NCBI GenBank assembly: GCA_002897115.2
Contig: BCIH01000002.1
Coordinates: 69,689-133,688, forward strand
Source: Prototheca cutis
Lineage: Eukaryota > Chlorophyta > Trebouxiophyceae > Chlorellales > Chlorellaceae
DNA length: 64,000 nucleotides
Direction: 5' to 3'
Of the stretch, positions 33,746 to 44,286 are shown piece after piece. The translations under genes and the position numbers were made by a program. The notes beneath the pieces were generated by a model. The model saw only the letters and a list, made by a program, of their open reading frames with translations. It searched no databases and was not told the DNA's origin. The first letter of the stretch is position 1; each line of letters opens with the position of its first letter.

Positions 33746-36700
33746 TCACGTGCCGATCTGGTCGCGGTGGGAGGCGGCAGCGAGGGNGGCCAGGTCGTGC
33801 CCCGCCAGCCCCCGGCCGCCAGACTCAAAGGCCCGGCGTTGGAGTCGGTGCAACAGCGCGTAAATCATCAGGTGCACAAAGATGAGGTACGCCGCCACCA
33901 CCAGCCGCCCCGCAGGGTAATTTCTAAGAATCCGCACAACCTATGGTGGNCGTGCGTCGTTGGGGCCATGGTNGATAAATTGTCCTAAGGTTTATCCAGC
34001 GACGGGATGCAGCGACACAGAACCCCGGGCCCCCCCCATTCCCCCGGGAAAAAAAAGGACCCCAAACTCAACCCTCCAAACTCTCTCACCTCGCGTGTGC
34101 CGGCATCGACGTAGGCCGCGCCGAACTTGACGGCGCCTCCCAGTCGGCGGTGCTGGGCCAGACGACGGTACCCTCCCAGTGACTCGAGGGGCACGACGTC
34201 TTCCATCCCCGGCGACAGTGCGCCCCCGGGCCCGTGCTCGCCACCACCGACATAGTCGCGTCGCCGCGCATTCAGTCCGCCAGTACTGCTGGCCGTCCCG
34301 GCGCCGCGTTCGAGGGACAGCGCCAGTGCGGCACGCTCGGCGCCCAGACGTTCGAGCTGCGCCTGCTTGGCCACGAGCAACTCCGAGGCCTGGTGCAGTC
34401 GGCGCTCCAGCTCGGCGGCATCCCCCCGCGACCGTGCCCGTGCCAACGCGCCCCGCGCTTCGGCCAGCTCCGCTCGCATTGCCAACTCGGCTTGCTCGGC
34501 TTCGCGTGCGGTAGCCTCGGCGGCTTCGCGTCCAGCCTCTGCCGTCGCCAACGACGCTTCCAGGTCTTCCATCTTTGATTGGAGTGCAGCCAGGCGCTCG
34601 TTCGTCATTGCGCTGTTGTCTGCAGTGGCATCGCCACCCTCGCCGTCGCCCCTGCTGCTGAGATGACCGTTGCTACTCGTCGCAGCTCGGAGCTCCAGCA
34701 ACACCCGCTCGGCCTCGGTTTCTGCGACGGTGCATCGTTCTTCGAGTGCGGAGATGGCCGCGGCACGTTCGTCCAGCGTCCGCTGCAGTGCGGCCGCCGC
34801 AGCCGCCGCCTCGGCCGCGCGAGATTCGGCGGCCTGCTCCCGCCGGGACGCCGCTCGTCGCTCCGCGATCCGCGCCGCCCGCTCCTCGTCGAGCGACGAC
34901 AGCGCCGCTTCCACCTCGGCACGCAGACTGGCTGTCGCCGCACCCTCACTGGCCTCACGCTCGACGGCTCTGCGTTCTGAAGCCTGCCGCAGCCCGACCA
35001 GCGCTGATTCTAATTCTGCAGCCCTGGAAGTCGCGCTGGAAGCCTCGTCGCGAGCCTGCGCCAGCTCTGCCGCGGCAACCTCCGCCTCATGCAGCCGCCG
35101 CGCCTCGGCCGAAGCCAGCGCTGCCTCCAGGCCCGCCGCCCGGTCTTCCAGCGCGGACAGCTGTCCATGCCGACCGCGAGCGCTGTCGTCGGCACGAGAA
35201 AGCTCCTCCTCCAGTGCCTCGTTCTCGGCCCGTGCTGCCGCCAACCGGCCTTTCAGCGCCTCGATGATCCGCAGCAGTCGCGCCTCACGCGCTGCTGCAG
35301 TCATCGCAGCAGCGTCCGTGGTGATGCTGCGGTCGGGAGCGAGAGCAGCGCTGGTGCTCATGTCGGTCGCAGCTGTGTCGGACTCCATGGGTGGCAAGGG
35401 CGCAGGTTGTCGTTGTTGCGGCGGCTGCAGTGGCTCATCCGTGGGCAATGATGGCGGCTCTGTAGGCACCGACGACACAGGAGTCACGTCATCCAGTATG
35501 CCCTTGACAACAACAGGCGCGTGGCCTGGTTGGTCGAGCTTCAACTCAGTCCTCAACTGGTCTTCTTCTTCTGGGAGGTTGCGGTCGTGGGGCCCATCAC
35601 CGTGGGACACGTCTGCGCTGCCTGTAGGGTCCGGCATTGTTCGTTCAGCGACAGTGAGCTCTTCCACCCCACTAGGCACAGGCTCTGCAGTGGCATCGAC
35701 AGTGCCCGGCTCTGCCGCTGCCACGCTGTCTCCAGGAAAAGTAGGACCCGGGCCCACTCCATCATCAAATGCGGCCGCCAGCGCAGTGGCATCGCCCTCC
35801 TCGAACCGTGTTGTCGCCGCTGCCCCTGCAGTCGGCGAGCTGCCGTCTGTCGATGAAGCGGCCCCCGGCTGGACCTGCTGCTCCCATGCTCTCGGGGACT
35901 CTGGGTGGGAGTCGATCATGTGAGGACCAGCGCTCTGCACACCACCGCCATCCAGGACATCCAGTGGCTCCTCCTCCCAGCCGCCTGATTCCTGCTCTGC
36001 AGCCTGCATGGCACGATCAGCCTCTCCACCGTCGCTGGCCTCTTCCGACGTCGTCACAGCCCCCAGCGGCACCACAGCCTCTGGGCCACCACCGCCCACC
36101 ACCGGGGATCTGGGGCTGGGCCGGCCAGAGCCGGAGCCGGATGCTGTCCCTTCCTCTGAGAGCGGCAGGCTCCGGGGGTCCTTGGGCCCTTGACCTGGGA
36201 CATGGCTCGTCGCAGGGGGGACTCCGCCTCCACCGGTGTCACGCAGCGAGCTGCCCGTGTCGGACACCTGCTCCCACGTCATCTCGGTGGGCGCGACGTT
36301 GGACACACGTTCGGGAGGGCTGGGGCTGGCGTTGGGGGAGTGCTCGGCCGGTGGAGGGCCGGCGCTGGGAAGCTGGGTCCCCGCCTGGCGAGGGAGCCCG
36401 CCAGTGCCAGGGAACCCCGAGCTGGAGGACCGGCTGTTGGTGCGTACATGAGACCTGGCACGCTCCGGAGAACCCACGTCCGAGGTCCGACCGGGTGCCA
36501 GCAGGCCGGACAGGCCGCGCGCCTGAGTGGGACCCTCGCCACCATCTGCACCGGTGGCAACAGCACACGGGGAGTTGGGGACACGGACCATGTAACGCGC
36601 CGTGCCTGCGGGCATGCTTAGTTCAGTGACCCACGATGCAATCATCCATGCAAGGCAAAAACCTTCCACCTCCCAGCCCGGTCGTACCTGTGCCACGGGG

Positions 36701-36793
36701 GCCAGTCCCACGACTCACGTCCTTGACGGTCTGGTCGACCGCCTGCAGCAGACCCTCGGCCTCCTTGAGCCGCTGCTGCAGCCAGGAAGCCAT
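33746..36793 (-). CDS. Golgin-84-like Golgi tethering protein
   Basis: Coiled-coil protein anchored in Golgi membranes by its C-terminus, tethering vesicles. Exon 1 (36793-36719) gives the typical N-terminus MASWLQQRLKEAEGLLQAVD. Exon 2 (about 36522-34090) has a ~400-residue Ser/Pro/Glu-rich unstructured part, then a ~350-residue Ala/Glu/Arg coiled coil (ARLLRIIEALKGRLAAARAE). Exon 3 (33940-33746) carries the membrane anchor RLVVAAYLIFVHLMIYALL after RNYPAG. Total about 900 residues, in phase. The exon 2 acceptor at 36523 is the least certain point. Single N bases at 33787 and in intron 2. Confidence 0.85.
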
Positions 36794-37044
36794 GGCGACA
36801 TGTGATTATTATGCAATGCTGGGCAGATCTGATCCCCGCATGGCTGCGACGCTGTGGGAAATGTCGCTCTGCCGTGCACCCCGAGTCGTTGCGGACGGGC
36901 ACCTGCACCGGGTGTAGATCAAATGTTTGATCCACCGATCGCGCATTTTCAAAGTATCGAGCACACCGAAATGCAGCGTGAGGTCGCAGATATTTTCGAT
37001 GAAATAAATCATACGGTATTGTTAAGACCCATTGTCTGCATTCG

Positions 37045-38561
37045 ATGAGCAGCACCAGCACCAGCACCAGCACCAGCAGCGGTGGCAGCAGCGACGATGA
37101 CGCCCCTCTGGCCGGAAGGCCAGGGGCGTCTGCCCTGATCTCGCGCAGGATCACCTCCCCCAGAGCCACCCGGACGACAACCCCAGCCAAACGTGCAGCT
37201 CCACCAAACGGCAGCACTCCCTCCAATGCCGCACGAGCGACGCCAAGGTCCACCCCCCGGCGCAGCAGTAATGGCACGGGTGCTACCGCTGCTGCAGCCG
37301 AGCCTTCTTCCTCTGCACAGCCCGAAGTTCCTTCTTCCTCTTCACAGCCCGAGGCCCCTTCCTCTTCACAGCCAGAACCCTCATCCCAGCAGCCATTCGA
37401 AGCATTCCCCAGTTCCACAACGAACGGTCGCGTGCCTTTGATGCTGCCCGACCGTCTGCCCGAGAATCGCGTGCTGCTGGAACTGGGGCCCCTAGGCCAG
37501 CGCGGCAGTGCAGGCGCTGCCACAGCTCGGGCCACCGACTTGTCGGGCGACTCTGGGGCCGTTGGCCGAGTCAACATCCTCCAGCGCCCCGGGTCAAACC
37601 CTGCACTACAGATCGACCTCAAAGGCATGACCACTGATGGGGGGTTTGGGAGGTATGTCTGTGTTGCCATGTGCCAGGCAACAGCATCCAACACCACTCC
37701 CTCCCTCCCATCTTTTGTCCCCGGGTCTCCCGCAGGTGTGCTATACGATGCGGCACTGCTCCCCTGTCCCATGACCCTGGCGACGCTGGCCGTGTCGGGC
37801 ACAGAAGCCAGAGTGGAGTCCCTCTTCCAAGCATTCATCCAAATGAGGTGTGCACGTATGCGTGTGCATGTGTGTGTTTTGGTGGTGGTGGGATGGAAAG
37901 GGGGAGGGTTATCATATGCATGTGTGTCACAGTATTTCAGGGTGCCGGACGGGCAAATTTCTAGCGTATACAAGTGGGAGATTCTGCAGTGTGACACTGG
38001 CGCAGACCACGTCATCACCATGCCCCCCATCTCGATCATGCATGCACCACACCCTCCATTCATCAGACCCACGCTCCCTTTCACAGTGAAATATGCAAGG
38101 ACCAGGGCGGCGGGGATTTGTCCCTGGAACTGTTTGCAGGGGAGGACGACGACGGCGTGTTGAGGTCGCAGCCTGTTCCGGACGCCAATGCACCGGTGCC
38201 CGCCGGCGGCACACTGAAAGGTGATGTTACAGAGGGGCCCTGGCGGCGGCGGGGGCGCCACGGGTGTGGCCCCAATACGATGGAAGTGCGAAGGGCTTGA
38301 AAAATGATAATGGTACAAGTGCGGGCAGCGTGTGCGCTTGCTTGCTTACTCGAATAAAAATGCAGAAAGGCAGGACGGGGGGAGGGGGCGATGTAACGAT
38401 CGGGCCCCCAGGGGACAGTGTTCGGTGCGACCACTACGAGCTTCCCCCAACTATCTGCAGGCGCTCGGAAACGCAGCACTGCAAAGATGGTGGCAAAAAA
38501 AGGGCTGCTGAAGCAGCCACGACCCAGAAAATCGCTCCCGAAGAAGGCGACATCAAAATGA
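37045..38561 (+). CDS. BIN4: BIN4-like component of the plant topoisomerase VI complex
   Basis: In Arabidopsis BIN4 works with SPO11-3 and TOP6B in DNA topoisomerase VI during endoreduplication. The key block DLSGDSGAVGRV followed by LQIDLKGVLYDAALLP and SGTEARVESLFQAFIQM matches the BIN4 core. Exons 37045-37624, 37736-37847, 37941-37965, 38106-38220 and 38461-38561 give 310 residues. The first intron starts with GC rather than GT, which is the only way to rebuild DLKGVLY. The N-terminal ~140 residues are Ser/Thr/Pro/Gln-rich and disordered; the C-terminus is basic and AT-hook-like (KQPRPRKSLPKK), fitting DNA binding. Exon 3 limits are tentative. Diverges from golgin-84 with 251 bp between ATGs. 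Confidence 0.78.
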
Positions 38562-38607
38562 GACTCTATGGTGCCTGGTATCTTAGCTCTCAGAGCGTGC
38601 GCTGCAC

Positions 38608-38612
38608 TGTAA
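38608..38612 (+). terminator. Putative TGTAA poly(A) signal of BIN4
   Basis: TGTAA lies about 50 bp after the BIN4 stop codon, the normal signal and spacing for green algae. Confidence 0.5.
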
Positions 38613-38836
38613 AATCTGGTGGCCTCCGTCTATTGCGCCAGCTGTGAGCCAGACAGGTCCACAAACGTCTGTAGGCCATTTCGGGGGTCGGGGGATAAGC
38701 TGATGAGTGGATCAGTGGAATTGCAGGGGGTGTCTCCTTCTGGGGCGCAGTGCTCGTCCAGACAGCAATCTGTCATGCAAGACACAAAGTCCATCTCCCG
38801 TGAGGTTCAGCCCCATGCAAACAGACCCTCCGTAGA

Positions 38837-39988
38837 TCAGGTCAGGCCACCAAGCACCTGCAGATGATGTGCAAACTGGGTTTCGAGGTACGAATGCAGC
38901 TCATCGGAACCGTGCCGCCACTCGTGGTCGTCTGTCAGCCTGCGCAGGTACAAGGAAGGATCGGTTTGAAGCCAGGTGAGATGGAGGGTGAGGGAGCCCC
39001 AGGCAAGCAGCAATGAGGGATACCAAGCCCATCACACAGTCAAGATACCAAGCCCATCACACAGTCAGGAATACCAAGCCCATCACAGCCAGCATGCAAC
39101 ACCATCAGCCTCACTTGAACGATGCAACATCCTTGTCAAAGCCCAAGTTGTGGAGGTCCGTAAAGGTTGTATCCACCTGCACAAGAGCTTGGCAAGGCGA
39201 GGGGTCAAGCAGAGCAGCCAGGCGCGTCGGTTGTTGGCTGCATAGGCCCCCAGACACCACCCCATCGCATCCCTTTATCCCTTTCCATTGGTCCCACACA
39301 GATGCCCCATCATTTTAAAGACCATCACCGACCACACCTTGAGGCTACCGTCCTCGGGATGCTTGCTGATGTAGACATGGCCGTTGTCCGCCAGGTGCAC
39401 CCACAACCGGTGATCATCCAGCTGTGCATAGTAACCCGGGTCCTGCATCCATGACGAGATGTGGAGCTTGCAATGGACTGAGGCGTTCCGTGCAAGCTCG
39501 ATGGGACCAGCATCATGGGAATGCGCCACTTCCGGAAGGCGGTCACAAAATCCATCAGTAATGCACGTGCACGTGACCGGCCGACGCCGGCCCGGAATGA
39601 CAAACGATTGCCTCAGCTGCTGCTGTCTGGACCCGCTCCGACACTCGCTCACCATCGAGAAAAATCCGTTCAAGCGGCGGCTGATATCTGCCAGGGTCTG
39701 GTGCGCACAGGACTCAAACTCCTCGCTCTCGTCCTTGGACGAGGTCGTGGTGTGGAAGCCTGCGGCACGACCGTACTGGGGATCCGACCCCACAATCCCA
39801 CCACTCGACAGCAGCACCTGCAACAAGGACGTTTGGAGCAATGAGAATATATGGCACTATGATTAGGATCGAAATCATGCATGCATTCCTCATCAACGTG
39901 CCTTGCAGCGCTGGAAGATGCATGGGATGGCCTGTCGGAGGGCCCCAGCCACCGCGGACGACCGCGGCACACTCGTAAGGAAAGACAT
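38837..39988 (-). CDS. Mitochondrial protein, possibly a divergent frataxin
   Basis: Exons 39988-39902, 39817-39653, 39466-39329, 39176-39115 and 38939-38837 give 184 residues in phase. The start MSFLTSVPRSSAVAGALRQA is a matrix presequence and RAAGFHTTT a likely cleavage zone. Next comes an acidic helix (KDESEEFESCAHQTLADI), beta strands (RLWVHLADNGHVYISKHPED, then LKVWS), and EWRHGSDELHSYLETQF. This order of acidic helix, beta sheet with Trp, and final LHxxL helix follows frataxin, but the signature NKQxPNRQIWLSSP is absent. The function is therefore tentative (frataxin aids Fe-S cluster assembly). Intron 1 uses a GC donor (CAAG/GCACGT). Confidence 0.6.
39018..39090. repeat. Three-copy ~25-bp tandem repeat in an intron
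   Basis: The unit ATACCAAGCCCATCACACAG with a short spacer is repeated three times in intron 4 of the frataxin-like gene. Confidence 0.85.
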
Positions 39989-40430
39989 TTGTGCTGTGAC
40001 ACGCGACTATTACTCTCAAAATTGCGTGTAATGTGATGGGGCTATGAGATCTCTCTGAAACGATGGAGGTTATTAATTGCGGGGGGGGGGCGGGGGGGGG
40101 GGGCGTGTACCAGGGCCAAGCGCGGTGGAGAATTTCCCAAATTTTCCAGATGCATCTGGCGCGAAGCCGCTTCTGGGAGGGCACAAGGGTTACACCGACC
40201 GAGCCCCATGTTGTCTTCTTTTCCGCGCGACCTTGAAAAAAATTAAAAATATCTTACCTCTGCAACGACAGTTGTTTGGCGTTCCAGGCGTCGAAAGGTA
40301 GGCCTGTTCAAGTTGGGTTGCGGAACTCTGGTGTCGGAGAAGGAGACGTGAACGCAGCTTTTTCGAGTGCTTTCTAACGCCGCCCATTCATCGTGCATGC
40401 ATATTCTGCAGTCAGTACCCATATAGTATC
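39989..40430. promoter_or_regulatory. Head-to-head intergenic region with a G-run
   Basis: 442 bp between two diverging ATGs. It contains a 23-bp run of G with one C (about 40081-40103), able to form a G-quadruplex on the + strand. No TATA box noted. Confidence 0.5.
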
Positions 40431-41432
40431 ATGGGAAACAAGTTTGGAAAGCCAAAGGCAGCCCCTGTCACCGACCAGGACACGTCGAGCCACGATCACG
40501 CCGTCAAGCAAGCTACGGTGCGCTCAAGCTGGAGGCCCGGCACTGCCTCGCACCGCGGTTTGCCACTCGTTGTTCCACCTCACGCCACCGCTCCGCTAAC
40601 TTGCATGACGCAGGGAGGTCGCTGGGGCAACGATACGGGAGCTGCGCGCAAGTCTCCAGAGGTGTGTGGGGGGGTGGGGGGGGGGGGGGTTTGGCCGGGG
40701 GAGTGGTGGCCCAAGTCCGGCAGGGCCCGAGCGACCCGCCGGGCAATGGCGCCATCACCTTATGCACAGCCCCTGACAACCCCTGTGCAGGTCCAGGCAG
40801 TGATTGGCGAGCAGGAGCCTCCTGAGGTCACGCCAGAGGCCACATCCAAGCATGACGCCGCAGTGAAGGAGGCAACGGTGGGTGAGGTTCTGGAGAAGGG
40901 GTCACTGACTTCCATGNGCTGCAGACTGCCATGCATTTTGATGGAGGGTCGCTCACAGCCTGCTACATATCCTCTGCAGGGTGGACGCTGGGGCAACGAG
41001 ACGGGGGTCCTCCGCAACTCTGTTGAGGCGAGTTAGGCGCCGGGTTGCCAGGCGCCGCGTGCGCTGACTGATTGCGCATGAGGAAAGCTATGATTGGCAG
41101 CACCCTGGGGATCGTGTTCCATGCCCTGGATGGATTTGGGGCAGGATGTGATGCTGATGGACCAAGCCCCACCCTTGTCTAGGTGCAAGAGGCGCTGGAG
41201 GCAAGCAAGGCCCCGGATGCGGCCGCGGCCGCCAAGGAGCATGAGCAAGCCAAGGTCGCCGCAACGGTGAGCAAGTTCTTGAGGATGTGCTGTGCGTGAG
41301 ATTCATGAGGCTGGAGCAGACCCGCAGGTCGACGGATGGGGAGCTAGTTGTGCCTGTAATGATGATGGGCAGGTCCATGGTCAAACAGCAAGGTCCCTCG
41401 TTCTGCTCATGCAGGGCGGCCGCTGGGCTTGA
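40431..41432 (+). CDS. Small N-myristoylatable protein with three GGRW repeats
   Basis: Six phase-0 exons (40431-40517, 40614-40661, 40791-40877, 40980-41027, 41183-41266, 41415-41432) give 123 residues. The start MGNKFGKP fits N-myristoylation (Gly2, Ser/Thr/Lys context), suggesting membrane attachment. Exons alternate: 29-, 29- and 28-codon exons ending HDHAVKQAT, HDAAVKEAT and EQAKVAAT, each followed by an exon starting GGRWGNDTG, GGRWGNETG or GGRWA then stop. The protein is thus a three-fold repeat made by exon-pair duplication. Intron 4 has a GC donor (GAG/GCGAGT). No known family; highly charged, probably helical, no Cys. The N at 40917 is intronic. Confidence 0.8.
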
Positions 41433-41939
41433 TGACGGCGCTTTTCCGTCTCGTTGACTCGCAAAGCATCGGTTTTGTTGTTGTATTGCCTACTATTGTA
41501 TTATAAACGATTACGCTGGCAAGTGACCTGTCATGTGATATCATGCACTGCAACCTTCCAGGCGAGGCAGGGTTGGTTGGGCAAGGCGTGGGAATGAATG
41601 GGCCAGAGGACGTGTTGGAGCAGAGACATGATGGAAACAGAGGAGTTTTCCGACATGATTTTTCCTAGGCGACACGCCGTGCCATGGCGTCGTCTCGTAA
41701 GTTGATGCGATACACGTGCCTTGCGGTGTGAAGCTCGCCGGAACGTCGTCGACGATCCGTCCCGGGATGCGTTGATCCCGCCTTCCATTTGCTCTCCATT
41801 ATGCAATAGGGTCGCCGATGGCTATAAAAGCAGGCCCACATCGCCATCTAACGCTTCATACAAATTTGTTGTCCATACAAAAATACACGAAGCGACGCCC
41901 GACCTGCATTTTAACAAACACATCAACCAATCGACAACC
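41433..41939. other. Intergenic region with promoter of the 45-residue gene
   Basis: 507 bp between two + strand genes. Its 3' part carries the TATA box listed separately and an AT-richer 5' UTR; no other gene is seen. Confidence 0.5.
41823..41830 (+). promoter_or_regulatory. TATA box
   Basis: TATAAAAG in a CG-flanked context, 117 bp before the ATG of the 45-residue gene. It is the clearest core promoter element in the window. Confidence 0.75.
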
Positions 41940-42187
41940 ATGTTCGCACTCCGCGAAGGTACGACGGGGCGGGGGATCGGGAACGCACGCAGCACGCCAT
42001 GAGACCGGGCCCTGTTGTTTCCTGACCCCTCATCATGACATCCCCAACTTTTACAAATTTTAATCCAGGTAGCCTGATTCCCCAGATGGTGGAGGCCTTG
42101 ATGGCGGGACTCGACTTCGACATCAGCCACTGTCTGGACGACGTCGAGGATCTCTCGAGCGTGCTCATGGCTAATCCCAAGGCCTGA
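41940..42187 (+). CDS. 45-residue protein of unknown function
   Basis: Two exons (41940-41958, 42069-42187) joined over a GT-AG intron encode MFALREGSLIPQMVEALMAG followed by an acidic amphipathic part (DFDISHCLDDVEDLSSVLM). The strong TATA box, the A-rich Kozak-like CAACCATG and the correctly phased intron support a real, probably well expressed small gene. It has no homologue I can name. A TGTAA occurs at 42526-42530. It could be an inhibitor or regulator that binds as a helix; that is speculation. Confidence 0.6.
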
Positions 42188-44286
42188 CCAGCCCCCCGGT
42201 CGGCTGTGAATTTTGCTTTTAGAACCGCGATCGTATCTTCCTGAACCTCTGTAGCGCAAACATGAGTGGTTGCGGACCCAGTCCGCAGCGTGCATGCCCA
42301 TACCTTTATTTCATAGAGTCAATGCCCCCGCTCCCTTTGAGCTGGTGCATTGGCATTCCTACAAGCAATGTGATTTGATTTGGTGCTTCTAGGAGCCACC
42401 AGTCCTGTCCACTAGTGGAAAGACTCACTGCATGTGCATGTAGCTTACTGTCACCCTCTGATCCCTTGTCTTTTTGTGTCTCCCCATCAGGGGCTGTGAA
42501 TCTCCGTGATCAACTGGTCAGATGATGTAAAACACGTGAAGAAATGGCAGCAGCAGCAGTACCAGGGGACCCATAAAGGAGGAACTGTGCACACAGAAGA
42601 TATCGGGTGGGCCTCTGGTGCTGTGTGCAAGCACACACAGCGGCAGTTGGGGGAGGGCCTCCGTCTCTGGCGACTTGCAGCATGGGATGGCCGCTGCGCA
42701 ACATGGCTATGTTCTCGAGGCTATGGCTCTGGCCCGATGCGTCAGTGTGCAATCCCGTGACCATACAGACACCTTCCTGGCATAACTCCTTTTCTTTCTG
42801 GTTTTTGGCAACAGCATGTGAAATGGGGCTTCAAGCACTGTCTCGACAACAATGCACAACTTGGGTATGAATGTAGAAAATCAGGTGTCGACAATTCCTG
42901 GGTCCAGCGTTGCCGGGTCCCCATGAGCTGAGAGCTCGATCCCTCACACAACACAGCCGCTACGCCCGGCGCGCATGAACGGCAGTCGCGGGATACCCGG
43001 CGCAACCGTTCGGCGCCCGACGGCGCCAGTCCTGCCGATGCCGTCCCTGTGCTTGAGCGCTTGCACTCAAGCACAGGGACGCCGGGCGGCAGTCGCTGTC
43101 CGGGGCATTGGGTCCCGCGTGCGTTGAGAGAACAAGGCCTACAGCGCCACTCTCATAAATTCAAAGGTATTAAGGGAAGGGGTTGGGCCGTGCAATATGA
43201 TGAGGGAAGGGGCCGGTTTGCCCTACAAAAAAAATGAAGCGCCCTCACAATCAACAGGGAGGCAGGCAAGGTTACGGGTGCAGGCGGCGGGCAGGGGGTT
43301 GAGATCAGGACAGTGAGGGAAGGAGCCTCCTTTGTGCCAGCTGCGGGCCGCCGGAACGGAAACGTGCTCCAGATGTACGAGGGTCAGGGCCCGACGGCCG
43401 CACTCGCAGGAGGCATACTAAACCAAACAAAATCAGAGCATGAAAACACAGGCAATGCAAGCCCATGACGCGCGTTTCGGGGCTCCCCCGGTTCAACAAC
43501 GATGCGCACCGCACGGCGGGGTTGATGGCGCGCCGATGCACAGACATCCAAGGTGGAGGTCAGTGGCCGGTCCAGACGGGTGGGGACCAAACCAGCGCAT
43601 GGGCTACAGGGCGCCCGCTCAGCAGGCGACATAATATGCATTTTGGGGGCTAGGGCAGAGCGGAGTGGGTGAAGGGGAAAAGAAAGGGGGGTGGGCAGCC
43701 GAGGGGATGCTTGCCGGTGCCATGCTTTGGCACGGCCGGGCTACCAGGCACCGATGCTCCCTGGCACATGGAGGGAGGACACACCAGTCAGGACCATTCC
43801 AGCAGGTGTTGTTTAGGTGCGAGCATCGTCATCGCGCCCCACCTCATCGCGGGCCCATGGCGGGCCCGGCCCTTCCTCTCTAGCCGCCCGTAACACCGCC
43901 CGCTGCCCAGCCTGGGAAGAGGCGCGGCACGTGAGTTTGAAGGCCGGGGCCGGCTGCCTTGCGGCGCAGGCCCCTCTGACATTCTCCCGAGAGCGCGTGT
44001 GAGGGCCGGGGGACTGGTCCTCGCATGCGAATGGCAAAGAATGGAAAAAGGTAGTTCCTGACGTCTCGCGGGCCCGCATCTCAATTCTGGGATGCGGATG
44101 GAATGGAATTGTAGCTTCATCATAGCCCAACCGGCTGCTACTATCTGCTGGGCGGATGCCGCTGCACGGTCGTGAATGGAGGGGCATGCGTGTACAGTGT
44201 GAGAACATCGTCGAGCCAAAACAAGCCAGGGCCGGAGGGAGGACGAGGACGGGGATGTCACCGGCCGAACACATCACATGACTTGC
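42188..44286. other. 2.1-kb region without a supported gene
   Basis: Short frames on both strands lack recognisable domains. It includes the long hairpin at 43042-43081, short direct copies of CGGCAGTCGC on either side of it, and probably the long 3' UTR of the TZF gene on the minus strand. Confidence 0.4.
43042..43081. repeat. Perfect 16-bp inverted repeat with 8-nt loop
   Basis: CGTCCCTGTGCTTGAG is followed after CGCTTGCA by its exact reverse complement. It could be a hairpin RNA, a terminator-like structure or a remnant of a small inverted-repeat element. It lies outside any gene. Confidence 0.85.

Noticed and set aside
34670..35923. 417-codon + frame rich in Ser/Ala
   Set aside because: Antisense of the golgin-84 coiled coil.
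39653..39700. Canonical frataxin assignment with full confidence
   Set aside because: The diagnostic NKQxPNRQIWLSSP block is not present, so only a tentative frataxin-like call is made.
43042..43081. tRNA gene
   Set aside because: The hairpin has no cloverleaf, no B-box-like GGTTCGA and no CCA context.
43384..43641. Short minus frames in the 42-44 kb gap
   Set aside because: Proline/arginine-rich frames without start, splice or homology support.
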